Assembly: GCA_037178855.1 (NCBI GenBank)
Contig: JASJZC010000006.1
Span: 1,054,001 to 1,118,000, forward strand
DNA length: 64,000 nucleotides
Origin: Oscheius sp. JU75
Lineage: Eukaryota > Nematoda > Chromadorea > Rhabditida > Rhabditidae
Direction of reading: 5' to 3'
Shown here one piece after another: positions 32,690 through 45,027 of this stretch. Both the position numbers and the translations under genes were made by a program. The notes below the pieces were generated by a model that saw only the letters and a list, made by a program, of their open reading frames with translations, was not told the origin of the DNA and searched no databases. Numbering within the stretch: the first letter of the stretch is position 1; each line of letters begins with the position of its first letter.

Positions 32690-35266
32690 AATAACTCAAA
32701 ACTGACCCTTTTATCTAATGTTTCTCTTGAAACATCTAGGAAACCTATTAGCGTAGAAGGAGGTGTGTAAGTTCAAAAAGACCGGAAGTTATGAGTCTTT
32801 TCTTCCTCATCCTTTTTTCTCATAATTTAGACCCGCCCGGGGCTGATTCCCTTGAGGGACAAAGCAAGAGAGTAGCACGTCGCTCTCCCAGCGAGAGTGC
32901 CTGATTGATAAAGGAAGAGGGAAAAGACAGGGTAGTGGGGAATGAGGCAGAGAGACAGAGAGGAAAGAAGGCTTGAAAAAGTATAACCGCCAAAGTTTGA
33001 GAATCTATATGAACGTTTCGTTCTGATGTCCGTGACTTTGACTTTGAACTCGTTGAAACATTTCATGTCTCAGAGAAAAGTTTGTTAATTAGCTGTATAT
33101 CGTGCCGATGCCAGAATAGGAATAATATATGCTGATAATGAAACTTTTTGTTTAAACATTCTACGTTATTGTGGTGTTCTATCACTAATTAGATGATTTC
33201 TTCGACATTTCTTATTTTCGAAAAGTGACATTTTTCTAACCTTTCTGGTAAAAGCAACAGAGGTTGAAGTTGTCAGTGATTTGCCGAATCTTTTGACTTT
33301 TTGAAGAAAAAAACTGAAAAACCCGAAAATTGGTCAAAGTTCACGAGACTGTCGAAAAAAGTTTCACCTTCTGGCTAAGGCAGAAACCCGTTGACAACAT
33401 GAGACGATTCCGGTTTAAAAAATTATGAATGTTTCAACTGTTTTCACCAGTTCTGGGGAAGTTCCCGAAACGCAACTTACCTATGGTTGTTTACAGTTTT
33501 GCCTGTAAAGTCGACTTTTCGTGTTTCGTCTCGCTCGTAAAAGGAGCCGAGGTTTCTATCGTGAATCGATGTAGAGTTGGTTTTCTGGCAAGAAAGTGTT
33601 TCCAGATGTCAAAGTCCTCTTTATTTAGTTTCCAAGCCCGGCTGTGTGACCACCAATTATGTCTCGAATTTCATGGGTGCACAGATCAGAGTCAGGGATT
33701 TGGATTCGGGAATCAACATACATAGGACAGAACCGGACGATAAGAATAATAAGAATAAAAACTTGCTGCTTGTCTATTAGACTTTGAAGACTTGAAAATA
33801 TAATGTTACGGGAAATTGGTATAGTAGCCACTTCAACCTTGCGGATATTAGTTCAACCCAGATATACACCTTAGACTCGGCCGGGCCTGTTTTCAGCGCT
33901 CAGGATGAGTCACAGAAATCAGCCATTTAGGGGTCAGGGTTACATACTTTAACTTTGCAATGCTCTACATCAGTATTTTTTCTGCTCTACAACTTTGCAG
34001 AATATCGAAAAAAGAAAAATGCAAACGTGACCCCGAACAGGCTGATTTCCGTTGCGCAGTCTGAGAACTGAAAACAGGCCCGGCCGACCTTTTTCGGGCC
34101 TAAGGCGCATATCTGGTTCAACCACATTCACAAAAAAACACTCATTACCATTGTAACTGTCAGTCACTGTCTACACTTTTTGTTTCAACAAGAGTATAAG
34201 AGTCCACGAGTCCCTGAATCAACTCTTCATAAACAAAAACAAATGGAATCTCGGAAACTTTTAGGAAGGAGGAAAAAGAGGGGTACTGATAAATTTCCCC
34301 CTAAAAGGATGATGAATTTGATATTTGTATAAAAAGACAATATAAAACAACTCGGAGCTCTCCAAATTACCCGTATTCAGTCACACCCACACCTCTTGAT
34401 GATGGCATGGAATTAGAAGTGTTTTTTGGGGTTGAGAAAGTGTATAGTTGAGTGGAAAAATTAGAAAGAACGAGGCTACCATTTCAAAAAGTTATGATAG
34501 AGAAAAGTTTTACTAAAGCTACACGAACGTCTAGAATCGTTGTCATACTTGGGAACAACGTTCAAAAAGAGTCATTTTTCAAATTCAAGAAGTTGTGGTT
34601 CAGGTATTAGTCCTTTTTACTCCTTTTGAGCGAAACCGTAGTGTCCTACTATTTTCATCCAAAGAAAAACGGCCGCAGGGAGGTACTAACGTTTTTGCTT
34701 CGATCACTTTAGCGACACCACTTGGTCGTATTGGCTAATATGTTTCATGAATTCAATGTTTTTTTTACCAGGAGCAAACAATACGTGATTTTGAATGGAG
34801 CACATCTCTGTTCCTCACCGTAACATACCCCTAAAAATATTACCACTTTCTAACAGTAAAGCATTTTTTTTTGAAAAGGGGTATTGAATAGCTGGGTCAC
34901 AGAAAAGAGAGATTGTTGTTTCACCGAAATGCCATATTACGCGACATTTTGGGAAATTGATACAGCGCAGTCGATGGGCATCCATTGAATTTTGTTTCAA
35001 CAATGACCATCATTCAGAGAATTCCAGTAAAGCTCAAAATCCCATTGAAAATTGCAAAGCTGTATATTTCTGGAAGGCTGGTAGGGAAATGATTGGGAAA
35101 TATTTCAGGTTTTCTATGAAGTCCAGTCAGAAAATGAGCAACAGTCAGAATATACATTCCTTGAAAAGTTTTACTTTTAGTAATTCTATAGAACCCCCAA
35201 ACTCATTGGTAGAAACGAAACTGTTTCATCCTATCTCCATATACCGTTTTGGCCTAGGAACAACAA

Positions 35267-35287
35267 TAGCAAGCTCCTTCCATGTTC
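35267..35287 (+). ncRNA. Candidate 21U-RNA with full CTGTTTCA core
   Basis: Core CTGTTTCA at 35221-35228, identical to the C. elegans consensus; CAAT ends at T35267, 39 bases downstream. Confidence 0.45.
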
Positions 35288-35579
35288 TAAATCTGATCTG
35301 GAAAGTACTACGGGGGAACTGTCTGCTATTCAAAAAAAACGGAGTAAACGTGAAACCAATGCTGTTCCCGATCACGAACAAGCACAATGACGCAAAAATG
35401 GAGAGCTTAGATGAGGCTAATCCGCTCTGAAAGACATTGAAAAAATTTGATCGGTAGGATTGGTGCTCGTCTAGAGACAGAGACAGAGATCCTTCGAGAA
35501 GTATTGGGATAACCTGAATGTTTCAAAGGATGCCTTTTTTTCGAAGAATGTAATGAGCAAAAAGTAAAGGTGCCTAAAA

Positions 35580-35721
35580 TTAAAGGGACGGAGACATTGC
35601 GGGTGTATGGGTGTTCCCGGAAAAGCAATTTTTGGACTTGAATTTTATGTGGAAATTTATCCCAACTACAAAAGTAGTGCCCGGGGACACCCATACACCC
35701 ACAACGTCAGTGTCCCTTTAA
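35580..35721. mobile_element. TTAA-flanked MITE, 142 bp
   Basis: TTAA at 35580 and 35718. Inside, imperfect inverted repeats of about 37 bp (left AGGGACGGAGACATTGCGGG, right reverse complement AGGGACACTGACGTTGTGGG, both continuing TGTATGGGTGT) almost meet in the middle. The end sequence differs from the element at 7903, so it is a separate TTAA family. A single similar end (TTAAAGGGACAC) is visible at 16441. Confidence 0.85.
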
Positions 35722-35783
35722 CAATAGTGAAATCGAGAATGTTTCAGGTTTTCTATAAGGACCAGTCAGACGGTGAACAATGT

Positions 35784-35804
35784 TTAGGTCCGATGTCGCG
35801 TTTC
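35784..35804 (+). ncRNA. Candidate 21U-RNA
   Basis: Core 35740-35746, 19 bases after the MITE; TGTT ends at T35784, 38 bases downstream. Confidence 0.4.
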
Positions 35805-36157
35805 AAAAACTGTTCAAAAACTAGAAATTACGGTAGTACTGAAATAGGCGCCTCGGGTCATAGTGCTCTCGCGATTTTGCGCTTCCGTGTACCTCTGCTA
35901 GGTTTAAGTAAACGGTAAGGGTTTCATGAGTACTTTAACTAAACAAAATGAGTAATTACCCGAGCGACAATCTCACGGTACGTAGAACATGCCCTACCTT
36001 TTGTGGTAAGATTTCCAGCCATTAGGAGAGTATGAAACACGCGCAGTACCAGTTCTAGGATGTAGTTTGTGAAACGTTTCAAGTTTTTCCATGAACCCTC
36101 AATAGGAAGAGTAGCAGCAGTGTGAATCTCTGTCGGGTTGGTGAAATGTTTCAATGT

Positions 36158-36749
36158 AGCGGAAATTTCGCAAAATGTTTCAAGGTCTCTCTAGACTCTA
36201 ATAACAAGAGGAGCGGTACTGGTTTACTGGATAAGGAGGGAAAATAGCATACACAAGTCAAAAAGACCAGAAATCTGACATGGACAACTTTTTTCGGGGG
36301 GAGATGTTCTGGTGTCAGGGAAAAGATGTCTCCAGAGGCACAATTAGGGGTGAGAGCCTAGGCTCAATTTCAGAAGAGACGGAGAGAGTGAGACAGAGGA
36401 AAATGTGACTGCTTCCCCCTAGACAAGATGAGGGGATTCCCTTTCGTCTTTTGAACTAGAGTTCTCGGGTTTCTGAACCCTCGAAGTCAGAAGCAGTAGA
36501 TTAAAACTGGAAGGGTAATAAGTTTTGAGCAACCTATTGTTGATTAAATTGTTGAACAGAATGGGAGAGAGACTGGTTTTTCTCATATTGCAATCCGCGG
36601 GAAGAGAGTACTGGCTCCACCTTAATTTACTTCTTTCTGGTCTTTTTGACTTGTGTATGCTATTTTCCCTCCTTATCCAGTAAACCAGTACCGCTCCTCT
36701 TGTTATTAGAGTCTAGAGAGACCTTGAAACATTTTGCGAAATTTCCGCT
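36158..36749. repeat. Perfect 116-bp inverted repeat around a 360-bp spacer
   Basis: Arms 36158-36273 and 36634-36749 are exact reverse complements over all 116 bases by direct reading. Homology stops abruptly at both outer edges. There is no obvious target duplication and no coding sequence. Each arm carries a TGTTTCA core (36176-36182 on +, mirrored on -) with TACT ending 38 bases on. Confidence 0.95.
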
Positions 36750-38180
36750 CTTATAGTATCGCAGAAACAATCAATGGACGAATTCAAACATAAGAAAATT
36801 TCGTACTTTCTGCTTATTTTTTGGCTGCGATGGTCAGCAAGAATACTGCGAATCTTGCTCTTCCACTAGCAAGCCCAGTTGAAGCAAAAAAAAATACACA
36901 AAGGAACTCTTCAGGAAAAATGACAGGAAGTAGTCAAGCTGGCTGTCAAAGCTCCCTTGTCTCTTCGTTTTTTGCCTCCCCCCAAATTCCATTACTCACT
37001 GCCTTGAAGAGCCAAAAGCCTTTTTGCCCCGAGGCATATTCCTATATCTTTCGCGGTGCAGAGATCCCCGGCTTTAGTTTTCTGCAACAGGAATGCGCGT
37101 TCTCTCGAGAGTGTGAGAGCCTGATTGGCTTTTTTGCGTCGCTATGGGTGATGATGAGCTATAGCCTACTCGACACTAGGAAAGGGGTTAGAGAACAGGG
37201 TAGAGAGACAGAGAGATAGAGAGACCGATAGATACAGAGATACAGGAAAAGACAGAGAGACAAAGAGTCAGGGATTGCAAGTTGTAACTAGTTCCTCAAG
37301 GAAAATAGCGCGTTTTGGATTGTTGTACCAATTTTCTACAAAGCAGTGAAGACAAAATATCTGGAACCCTAATAGCACGCCTCCGCGAGCACAAGAAGTT
37401 CTACGAGAAACTCGTAAACAAAAACTTCTAGCTCCTTCCAGGTGGTGTTTTTTCTTGTTTCCTTTCCTGTCACCACTGCTTGAAACCAAATCATTTCCAA
37501 ACAGAGAAAAACCAAAATAGGTCGAGATTGTTGTTCCTCCCGCGCTTCCAGGAAAATGTAATTATTCACTTATGTAAGCTCCTGTTGTGTTATATCCCAT
37601 GGGCCCAATATTTTTTCTCTCTCTCTCCAAAATGCAATTATTGGCTCAGTTTTCCGGGTAGAAAGCACCTGATCCTCTCAGGTATCAAATGGTCCGGAAT
37701 GGGTTATAGGGTGAGAGAGACAGAAGACTTCCTTCTCTTTTTCATTTCCGAGGGAAAGGGGAAGCGAGAGAAAAAAGGGAGAGATGTATCAGACGAGGGC
37801 AAATCGGCTCATATTGAGGGGATAGGAGGAGATTAGGCAGTGGGGACGTCACGATTCTTGGGGAGGAAATTTTGACAAGATTCAGATAATTTGCTGATAA
37901 TGACGATTTCGAACCAGCACGCTCCCTTTCATTGGCTGTTATAAGGAAAAGAATTTCTGCGCTAATTAAAACTCAATGTTCTGAACTTGACTTATGATAA
38001 CAGTGAGTGAGTTAGCCAAAATATTTGATAGTTGTGGCTGGAAGAAGGAACAGAATTTTGGAATCAAACGGAATCAAAAACGGAATTGCTAACCTCCTTG
38101 AACAGCCTGATCCAATCAAAAATGGCTCTTTTCCCGTTCTCAGCACCTGAAAACGGTCCCCTACTGACTTTTGTGAATTC

Positions 38181-38201
38181 TTTTAGATGTGACTGATCCA
38201 A
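38181..38201 (-). ncRNA. Candidate 21U-RNA
   Basis: Minus-strand core ends at 38240; YRNT T is the complement of A38201, 39 bases downstream. Confidence 0.4.
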
Positions 38202-38675
38202 TTGTTTGGAACGAATCCATGGGTATGTTAGGGAGAGGTTGAAACAAAAAACACTCGGTTTAATTGTCTAGACCTAATATGCCTATTTTCAGTTTTGAGG
38301 GCATATGGTTGCTCTAAAAGTTCTGTATAGAGCGTCTGGTCTGCGCGAGAAAAAATTTCCATTTTCCATAAAACAAAATATGATTTCTGCACATCTCTGG
38401 TGAGAGCAAGAGGCAGGCACTGAACATTGGTATAAAACAACTCGCAAATTGAAAACTGTACAGAACTGCACGCAGTCTTTTATGATGGTGTTGCAACTTT
38501 ATTTTTTGTAATTTAAGCCGAAATGATATCGACTTTTATTGTTCCCAGTTCCTGTTAAACACTTTCGGGAGGGAATCGGTTAGTAAATGTGAACACTTTC
38601 AGTTGTCATTTCTATCATCAATCAAACAAAATTGTTCACAATGGGCTCTCTCTGAGACAAACATGAGAAAACGTA

Positions 38676-38696
38676 AAAAAAAAAACCAAGTTTTAA
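38676..38696 (-). ncRNA. Candidate 21U-RNA
   Basis: Minus-strand core ends at 38734; YRNT T is the complement of A38696, 38 bases downstream. Confidence 0.4.
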
Positions 38697-39280
38697 TCAT
38701 TCTTCACATTTCTCATTCTATTTAGGAAGAAGTTGAAACAACATTCTTACCAAAGGGAAACGACTAGACATTACTAAAATTTCTATGTTCCTCGATGAGT
38801 TGTCTTGGTTGATTTTCCCTATTCTTGGCCTACTTTACGGTAGCAGTCAAACAAATTTCGGACCCTCTAGACTCGAAAAGAAACACCATAACGACGTGTT
38901 CTGCTCTGATGAGATTCGTAGTCAGAAATGCACTCAAAATCAAATTTGCTCCTTGTCCTCTCTCACTCTCTCCCCGAGATTCGTTCCGAAAAGACTGACA
39001 AGGAAGGATAAAGCAAAAAAGTGAAAACCAAAGATGCGAGCCAAAATTTGCAGCTGGGGAGATAGAAAATAGAGAGACTGAGATGAGGGATTGGCCTGGG
39101 AACACCGAGGGGGTGGGAAGAACACGAGGGATTGGGAGTATGAGAAAGGGAGAAAGAGGGCAGATTGTGAGTCAAGGATTAGGGAGGGATTGGTTAAAGG
39201 AAGAGAGACAGAGGGACAGAAATACAGAGAAACAGAGACATAGAGAACCAAACAAACGAGAAACTATAAATATGAATTTC

Positions 39281-39301
39281 AATAAAGGGGCTGATATATA
39301 A
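39281..39301 (-). ncRNA. Candidate 21U-RNA
   Basis: Minus-strand core ends at 39340; YRNT T is the complement of A39301, 39 bases downstream. Confidence 0.4.
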
Positions 39302-40774
39302 GTAGGAATCAGATGTCCTCGTCTCAGATAAGCATGTACTGAAACATTATCACCAGGAAAAAGTTCATTGAGGGAAAAGTAACATATTTTTGTTTCATGG
39401 GTTTCATATATACTTTGAAAGGGTCGTAGGAGCCAACAACTTGTATATATTTCGTGTTTTCAAGAGTTGCTAAAGCTCTCGGCTGGGAATAGGTGCTATC
39501 CGATAAGGTCATCTGGCTCAAAAACGAAAAACAGATATGGCCGATACGGTTCGACGAAAGAAGGTTTTTTTTTGGCATTGAAGCGTACTAGTGAGTTTTC
39601 TAACAGAAATCATATAGATAGCAAAGAACATAGAAATTTCACGCATGACACAATAGAAACAAGCGTAACATTTCTTGTTTGTTTCATGAGGTACGTATAC
39701 ACTTTGGAAAAACCCTGGAAGACAATGAACGCATTTCAAATTTCCCTCTCCTATTAACAAGTTTTGATATGAAAATTCCTTTCAACCAGAAAAACAGAGA
39801 TCACAAAAATCACTTCCCACCTGGTCCGGGAAATTGAGAAAAAGAGAGAGACAGGTGTCTCTTCTCTTCTATAAAATCAGAGAGTGTGAGGGCGGAGTTC
39901 TCATTCTCTGTCTCCCCCACTAGAATCAATGGACTCCAATCTCTCTTTCTCTCTTTCCCACTGAGAATGAGGTGAGACTAGACTCTTTGAGAGAGGAAAG
40001 AGACAAGGGGGAGGCCGATTACGTGAGAGTGAATTTTTTGATTGCTCACACCCAGGGAGGGAAGGGGATTTTATGGCCAGAACCACGGGAGGAGGAGGAA
40101 ACAGCAAGCTGCAAATGTAGAAGCGGTGTCCGGGCTGGAAATAAGGTGAGAACAACTGAAAATTTTAGAGCTAGCGGACCACGAGCTTAGTGACTTGAAA
40201 TCTCTGATATCACATATATAGATCCAATTTAACTTATTTCAGACTCTACTCCAAAGAAGTAACTTGAAAACGCCGATTTCTATATTCAGCTTGCTGAAAC
40301 ACAAACTTTCTCATTACAATCTCTGGTAGAGCCATGATTTTTTTAGTTTGGTTTTCGCGAAACACAAAAAATAGTGAAGATCATCTGTACCGTCTCTCAA
40401 AGTCAGAGGTTAGACTAAGGTAGTAAGAATAATGTTTCTCTTTTTGGTCGTATGCCTGAGAATGTTTGGAATGCTAATGCTATCAAGATAAATGTAACTA
40501 TAGCCGTACAAAACTTTTGACATCATGCATTTTGTTAGAATCAGTATAGTACTCGAGTCAAAGCTAAAGAAGACAAGAAGTCATGATTTGCTGAGACATT
40601 GTATCTTTTCAGAAAGCTCAATTCAAAAACTTGATAGTACTTTGGAACGGACAAATGTTTCAATTCTGGTAAGAGAGAAAGCTCCCTTGATACACTAATA
40701 GTATGCAGAGAATGGGTCTCAAAAAGAAATTGTTCTACTTTTAACTTTACCCAAACAAGTTTGGTTGATGTCCT

Positions 40775-40945
40775 GTTGAGACTCGTGACAGGTAGTTACT
40801 GTTCCAGTCGAGCTACCCTGTCAGGAGTAACGTGCACCCAGAGACGCATCTCCCAAACTGACTCAATTTGGCTTGAAATTGCAAACAGTAATTGTAATTG
40901 ACAAATTGCCAGTTATGGCTTCAGACAGACAGGCACACACAGGGA
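40775..40945. repeat. Short dispersed repeat, copy B
   Basis: Partner of 31985-32200. The minus strand has an A-box-like TAGCTCGACTGG and a weak B-box-like CACGAGTCTC about 25 bases on. The (AGAC) tract is only about two units. Confidence 0.6.
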
Positions 40946-41080
40946 CTTTTGGGCATTTATAACTAAATTTGACCTCATTGTGTCAAACGGAGATTAAACA
41001 TGTTGGATACGTTCATAGTTTTCGTGAAACTTGTTGTTTTCTCAAAAACGATTCTTTTTGGAAATAGTTTTTTTGATAAC

Positions 41081-41101
41081 GAACGAAATGTGTCTCTGAT
41101 A
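41081..41101 (-). ncRNA. Candidate 21U-RNA
   Basis: Minus-strand core ends at 41140; YRNT T is the complement of A41101, 39 bases downstream. Confidence 0.4.
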
Positions 41102-42168
41102 TCAGGATACGAAAAACTAGAAGTACGAAATAGTTTGAGTGAAACATATAATATGTTGGAAAAATATGAAGAATGTTCAGAAGCTGAAGAGTGAACGGGA
41201 AATCATTACCGTGATTTACAGAATCGTCGAAACATTTTTGTTTCCTGGATCTTTTTACTTTACTTTTTTTTTAAAAGAGTTCTTGTTTCAAGGTTGGCAT
41301 ATAATGGAGAGGGAGAGATTGTTTGGTAAATCATTGTGTGAAAGACGAAGTACTCGATTGTAAAAACTAAAATACTGAAGTTCTCTGAACCGTGACAGAG
41401 ACACAATATCTAACCCGATTCTGTGACGAACTTCTTTCCTCTACCCAGAAGCTCTTACCTATATCCTATTTGAAATTGATACCTGAGAGCCTGCACCACG
41501 TGCCTATAACCCCCTCGGTTTTCTATCCTGCCGAAAACAAATTCATCGTCCAAAAGATTCGGGTTTCAAAACCAACAACTGTTGAAGAATTGGGGAAGAG
41601 GAGAAAGGGAGTAGAGATACAAGAGACGAATCTTAGGGGAAACTCTGGACAGAGACAAAGGAACGCCATTTCCGGCTCGGAGACAGGAAAAAAGACATAA
41701 TAGCCAGAGTGATGACAGGTTTTGACGAACAGACCGGGGAGACATGTATCAAGGTCAGTCGAGAGATCACGAGAGTTTTTAAAAGACATCTCGTCGCGCT
41801 GAATCACTAGTCTTTTCGGGTGGGAAACACTTGAATTACTTCGAGGAAGGGGCAAAAAATAGACATTGGCCATGAACTGGTAGGCATTGAAAGGGTATCT
41901 GACTTTTTGTTCCCAGAAGATTGATATATAGTGAGAAAATTTGAGCTGCCGATGCCTAGTACTGATTGGCTTGAAAAAACAGAGGTATATATCGAACAAA
42001 AATTTTCCAAGAAGTGGTCAAAGACAATTTTATAGTGGGAAATACGTTCACAGTACGTCAGGCACTTGTAATGATCTATAATTAGTGTTGCTCTGGTTCA
42101 GAGTACCAAGTACGATTTTTCCATGTTTCACCATTATCATAGATAGACTAGCTACTTCGGTGAACCGT

Positions 42169-42189
42169 TGACTCAAACGCTTCGCTAAG
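42169..42189 (+). ncRNA. Candidate 21U-RNA
   Basis: Core 42124-42130; CGTT ends at T42169, 39 bases downstream. Confidence 0.4.
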
Positions 42190-42869
42190 AAATGGTCCTC
42201 AGGAAAAATGTTTGAAATCGAAAAATGGTCACCAACTTTTCCAGACAGCTTCCAAACTTTCAAAGGACAGTCCAGTTATGGTTGGACAACGCGCTTTTTG
42301 GGATTTGAATTTTGCGGCGGAAGTCAGAAAATCTCTTTAGTTTTTTCTTGCTTTTTTCGATTTTTGGTAGAACTGCCTTGTATAATGATAATTGACTCCT
42401 ATCGGTTGACCAACAGACGGGAGCAGATTGTACCAACGGAGAACAAGGCAGTCTTAGTTTTTATTTCTTGAAGCGAACAAGAAAAGACATAAAAGGTAAG
42501 GCAAAAAGTTGAGAAAAGCAGTGAAAAGGCGTAGAAATCGTAAACGAGAAAAAGATTTCAAAATCCCGCCGAATTCAAAAATGCGCGCGAAAACCGTTTG
42601 AATGAACCGAGCCGCCTGCCGAACTATTATCCGATTTTTTTTAACTGATTTTTTCTGTTTTTAGCTACTTTAAATCGATTTGCCGTCAAATTTCACTCTA
42701 GAATGGTCTGGTTTGTTTGAAAAAAAAAAACCAAAATGGTAAAAATGACGTACAAGATCGTATTGTCAATTTTCTCTATTTTTCTTGGGTTTTTTTTTCT
42801 GAACGAAACGAACCAGACGATTCTGAGGTGGATCTGCAAATCGATTAAAAGTACTTAGATATCGAGAAA

Positions 42870-43690
42870 ATTAGTGTAAAAGTATATCGCTATGTTTAGA
42901 ATTTTTAGAATATTTCTAGCCAATAATCCAAGGCTAAACTCTGTTAATTGTGTTAGAACAAGATTCGAAATTGATTCCTTAGTTTGGAGCCCTCTTCTGA
43001 AAAAAGATGTAAACTGAATAGAAAAGTCCAGAGAGACTTTCACGAATCCTTTTAGCTAAAAAACCATCAAGGTGTGTCATATAGAGATTTGCCAATTCTC
43101 ACCTATGTAGCTTTAAACTTTGCCCTCTTCAGACTAGAAGACTAGTCAATGACCTACTTTTTGCTCAAGAAGTATTTTTGGGTAGAAGTTATACTATATT
43201 ATCTAATCTATTCATTTTATGTCCTACAAATGGAAGCACATCTCAGTTTGAACTCTTCCTTCGGTTAGGTGTATCTCAAAGTACAAATACTCTTGTACTT
43301 ATAAAATTAAACTAAACGGCACTTAAAAGAGAATGATCTTTCGTCTCGTATTACTTCTTCATTCAGAAAATTTAATGTGGACCATCAAAGAATAAGAAGA
43401 CCGTCTTCTGATATTCCCTTTCGTTCATCATTTAATAGCGTGGTTCATAGGTCATTGCTAGATACTCAGTCACTGTCTCACGAAGAAAGGGCGGAGCTCT
43501 GCTTTGAAGGGTAAATGTTTAACGGCCTCAACCTCTTTTCTGAAACAAGGCCAGTTTCATGTATGTCGCTTAATACATAGTGCACCTACTACGGCAGGGG
43601 ATAGTCTTACTGCAGCCCTGAGTGTGAATGGAACATAGCTCTCACGGCAATTTGCTACTAGGCGTCCCGGTAAGTAAGCACAGCCTTGAG
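42870..43690 (+). mobile_element. 5'-truncated LINE relic, same family as the intact LINE
   Basis: Frame-broken similarity to the last third of ORF2. MFRIFRIFLANNPRL matches MYRIFRLFLSVDPKL; SLVWSPLLKKDVN matches SIHWNPSLKKDSE; LFAQEVFLGRSYT and NLFILCPTNGSTSQFE match the intact protein in order. The 3' UTR words GCAGGGG and CGTCCCGGT follow at 43595-43672. Many stops and frameshifts; no (TATC)n tail. The truncation is typical of incomplete LINE insertion. Confidence 0.85.
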
Positions 43691-44152
43691 TGTTACAAAC
43701 TGAGTTATACTTATAAGACAATACCTATTACCCTCTGCTATCTCTTCCCCCCTCTATTATTGTTTGTGGTTTATAAACAATCAAACACAAATCCGTATTA
43801 TTTTCTTTAAACTCGCAGTGTTTTTGCCCTCAAGTTCCGTTTTCTCGTTCAATTTCGCTTTGGACAAGAAGGACAACTGTCAAGTACAAGAGACCTTTTG
43901 CTTCGCCGTCGCTCGGTACGTCTACAGGCAGAAATCGGCCGAGGTTGTGGGAAGAGACTCGCTGTCGATTTGAGGAGAGCAGCAAGATGGGAGGTTTCAT
44001 CTAATACAGGTTTTGCAGATGTTTTGGTTAGAGATATAGATACAGAGTGACAGAATAGAGTTGAGAGTAAAAAAACATGGATAAAACCATGAAGATACGT
44101 AGAACAATGATTTTTACTTAAAGCTCAATTCAACTGTTGAATGTTTATTCGT

Positions 44153-44680
44153 CTAACGGGCTCCATATTTCACAAGGATGGCCGCTACTTCGTTGTGATC
44201 ATTTGCTCGAGCCAACTGTAGTGGAGTCTTACTGTTCTTAGGATTGGCGCTAGCTTGTAGGAGAAGAGTTACAATGTCAAAATTTCCTTTAATATTGGTA
44301 ATGTGCAGTGCTGACCAAAAATCGGTAGGACGGGCGTCTACATTGGCTCTATATTGGAGGATTTTGACAACATCGGCGTTGTTAACATCCGTAGGGATAT
44401 GTAGTGCATTTAGGAACCATCATTGATTCCTATGTTCGGATTAGCACCACATTCAAGGATATAGGTGATGCAATTGATCGCACCTTTGAAGCAAGCGAAA
44501 TGAAGAGGAGACCATCCATCTTTATTGGTGACTTCGATTGTAGCCTTGTATAGAAGCAGCAATTTGACTACTTCAATTATGTCTTTACTGCAAGCGTAAT
44601 GTAGAGGAGTACTTCCGTTGCAATCACAAGCATTAAGATCAGCATTCTCGTCGAGAAATAGGCCGTCAACAATGGTACTG
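44153..44680 (-). pseudogene. Ankyrin-repeat gene fragment, frameshifted
   Basis: Translates as ankyrin repeats (NGSTPLHYACSKDIIEVVKL, DGWSPLHFACFKG, then WSALHITNIKGNFDIVTLLL, TPLQLARANDHNEVAAIL) to a stop at 44153. A TA insertion near 44415 shifts the frame (GINDGS, stop, then NALHIPTDVNNADV in another frame). The 5' end is lost where the Tc1 relic begins. A mild family relative lies at 63133. Confidence 0.75.
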
Positions 44681-44972
44681 GCAGCAAGACAACGTCAAAA
44701 TCCATACTTCTAAGCCTATTGCTGATTGTATGGAAGAAGAGGGAGTGAGAGCGATCCAGTGGCCTGCAAGAAGTCCGGATTTGAACATTATGGAAAACGT
44801 CTGGGCCGTTCTCCAAGATAAAGTTTACGAAAGCCGCCAATTCAACAACAAAGAAGAATTGTGGACGCAAATCAAAAAGTCTTCAAAAACTATCGACGAA
44901 TCTCTGATCAGAGCTCTGTATATGAGCATAAACAAGCGTCTTCTGGCAGCTGTGGAGAAAAAAGGAGCGTGA
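44670..44972 (+). mobile_element. Tc1-type transposase 3' fragment
   Basis: WQQDNVKIHTSKP followed by IQWPARSPDLNIMENVW and a C-terminal helix ending KKGA then TGA. This is the last third of a Tc1-like DDE transposase, holding the second aspartate (QQDN) and the final acidic residue (MENVW). The N-terminal DNA-binding half and first aspartate are absent, so it is inactive. Confidence 0.85.
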
Positions 44973-45027
44973 TACAGAGAAAAGAACTCGTACATTGGAA
45001 TCTCTCAACAGCAAATACCGGTTCATC

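Larger units (their letters stand above)
32200..35570. other. Non-coding spacer with 21U-type motifs
   Basis: No credible protein gene. About ten TGTTTCA cores, including the CTGTTTCA at 35221-35228. Open frames near 34957-35430 lack codon structure and family resemblance. Confidence 0.5.
36760..42860. other. Long non-coding region with 21U-type motifs
   Basis: I find no protein gene. Contents are GA-rich low-complexity tracts (37190-37270, 39050-39260, 39840-40020), repeat copy B (40775-40945) and about fourteen TGTTTCA cores on both strands. Confidence 0.5.

Noticed and set aside
34957-35430. 157-codon plus-strand open frame
   Set aside because: Composition matches the surrounding non-coding DNA, it contains two 21U-type motifs, and no domain is recognisable.
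39050-39260. Overlapping open frames in GA-rich DNA (also 37190, 46770, 55300)
   Set aside because: Simple-sequence DNA is open in several frames at once; there is no splice signal or family resemblance.
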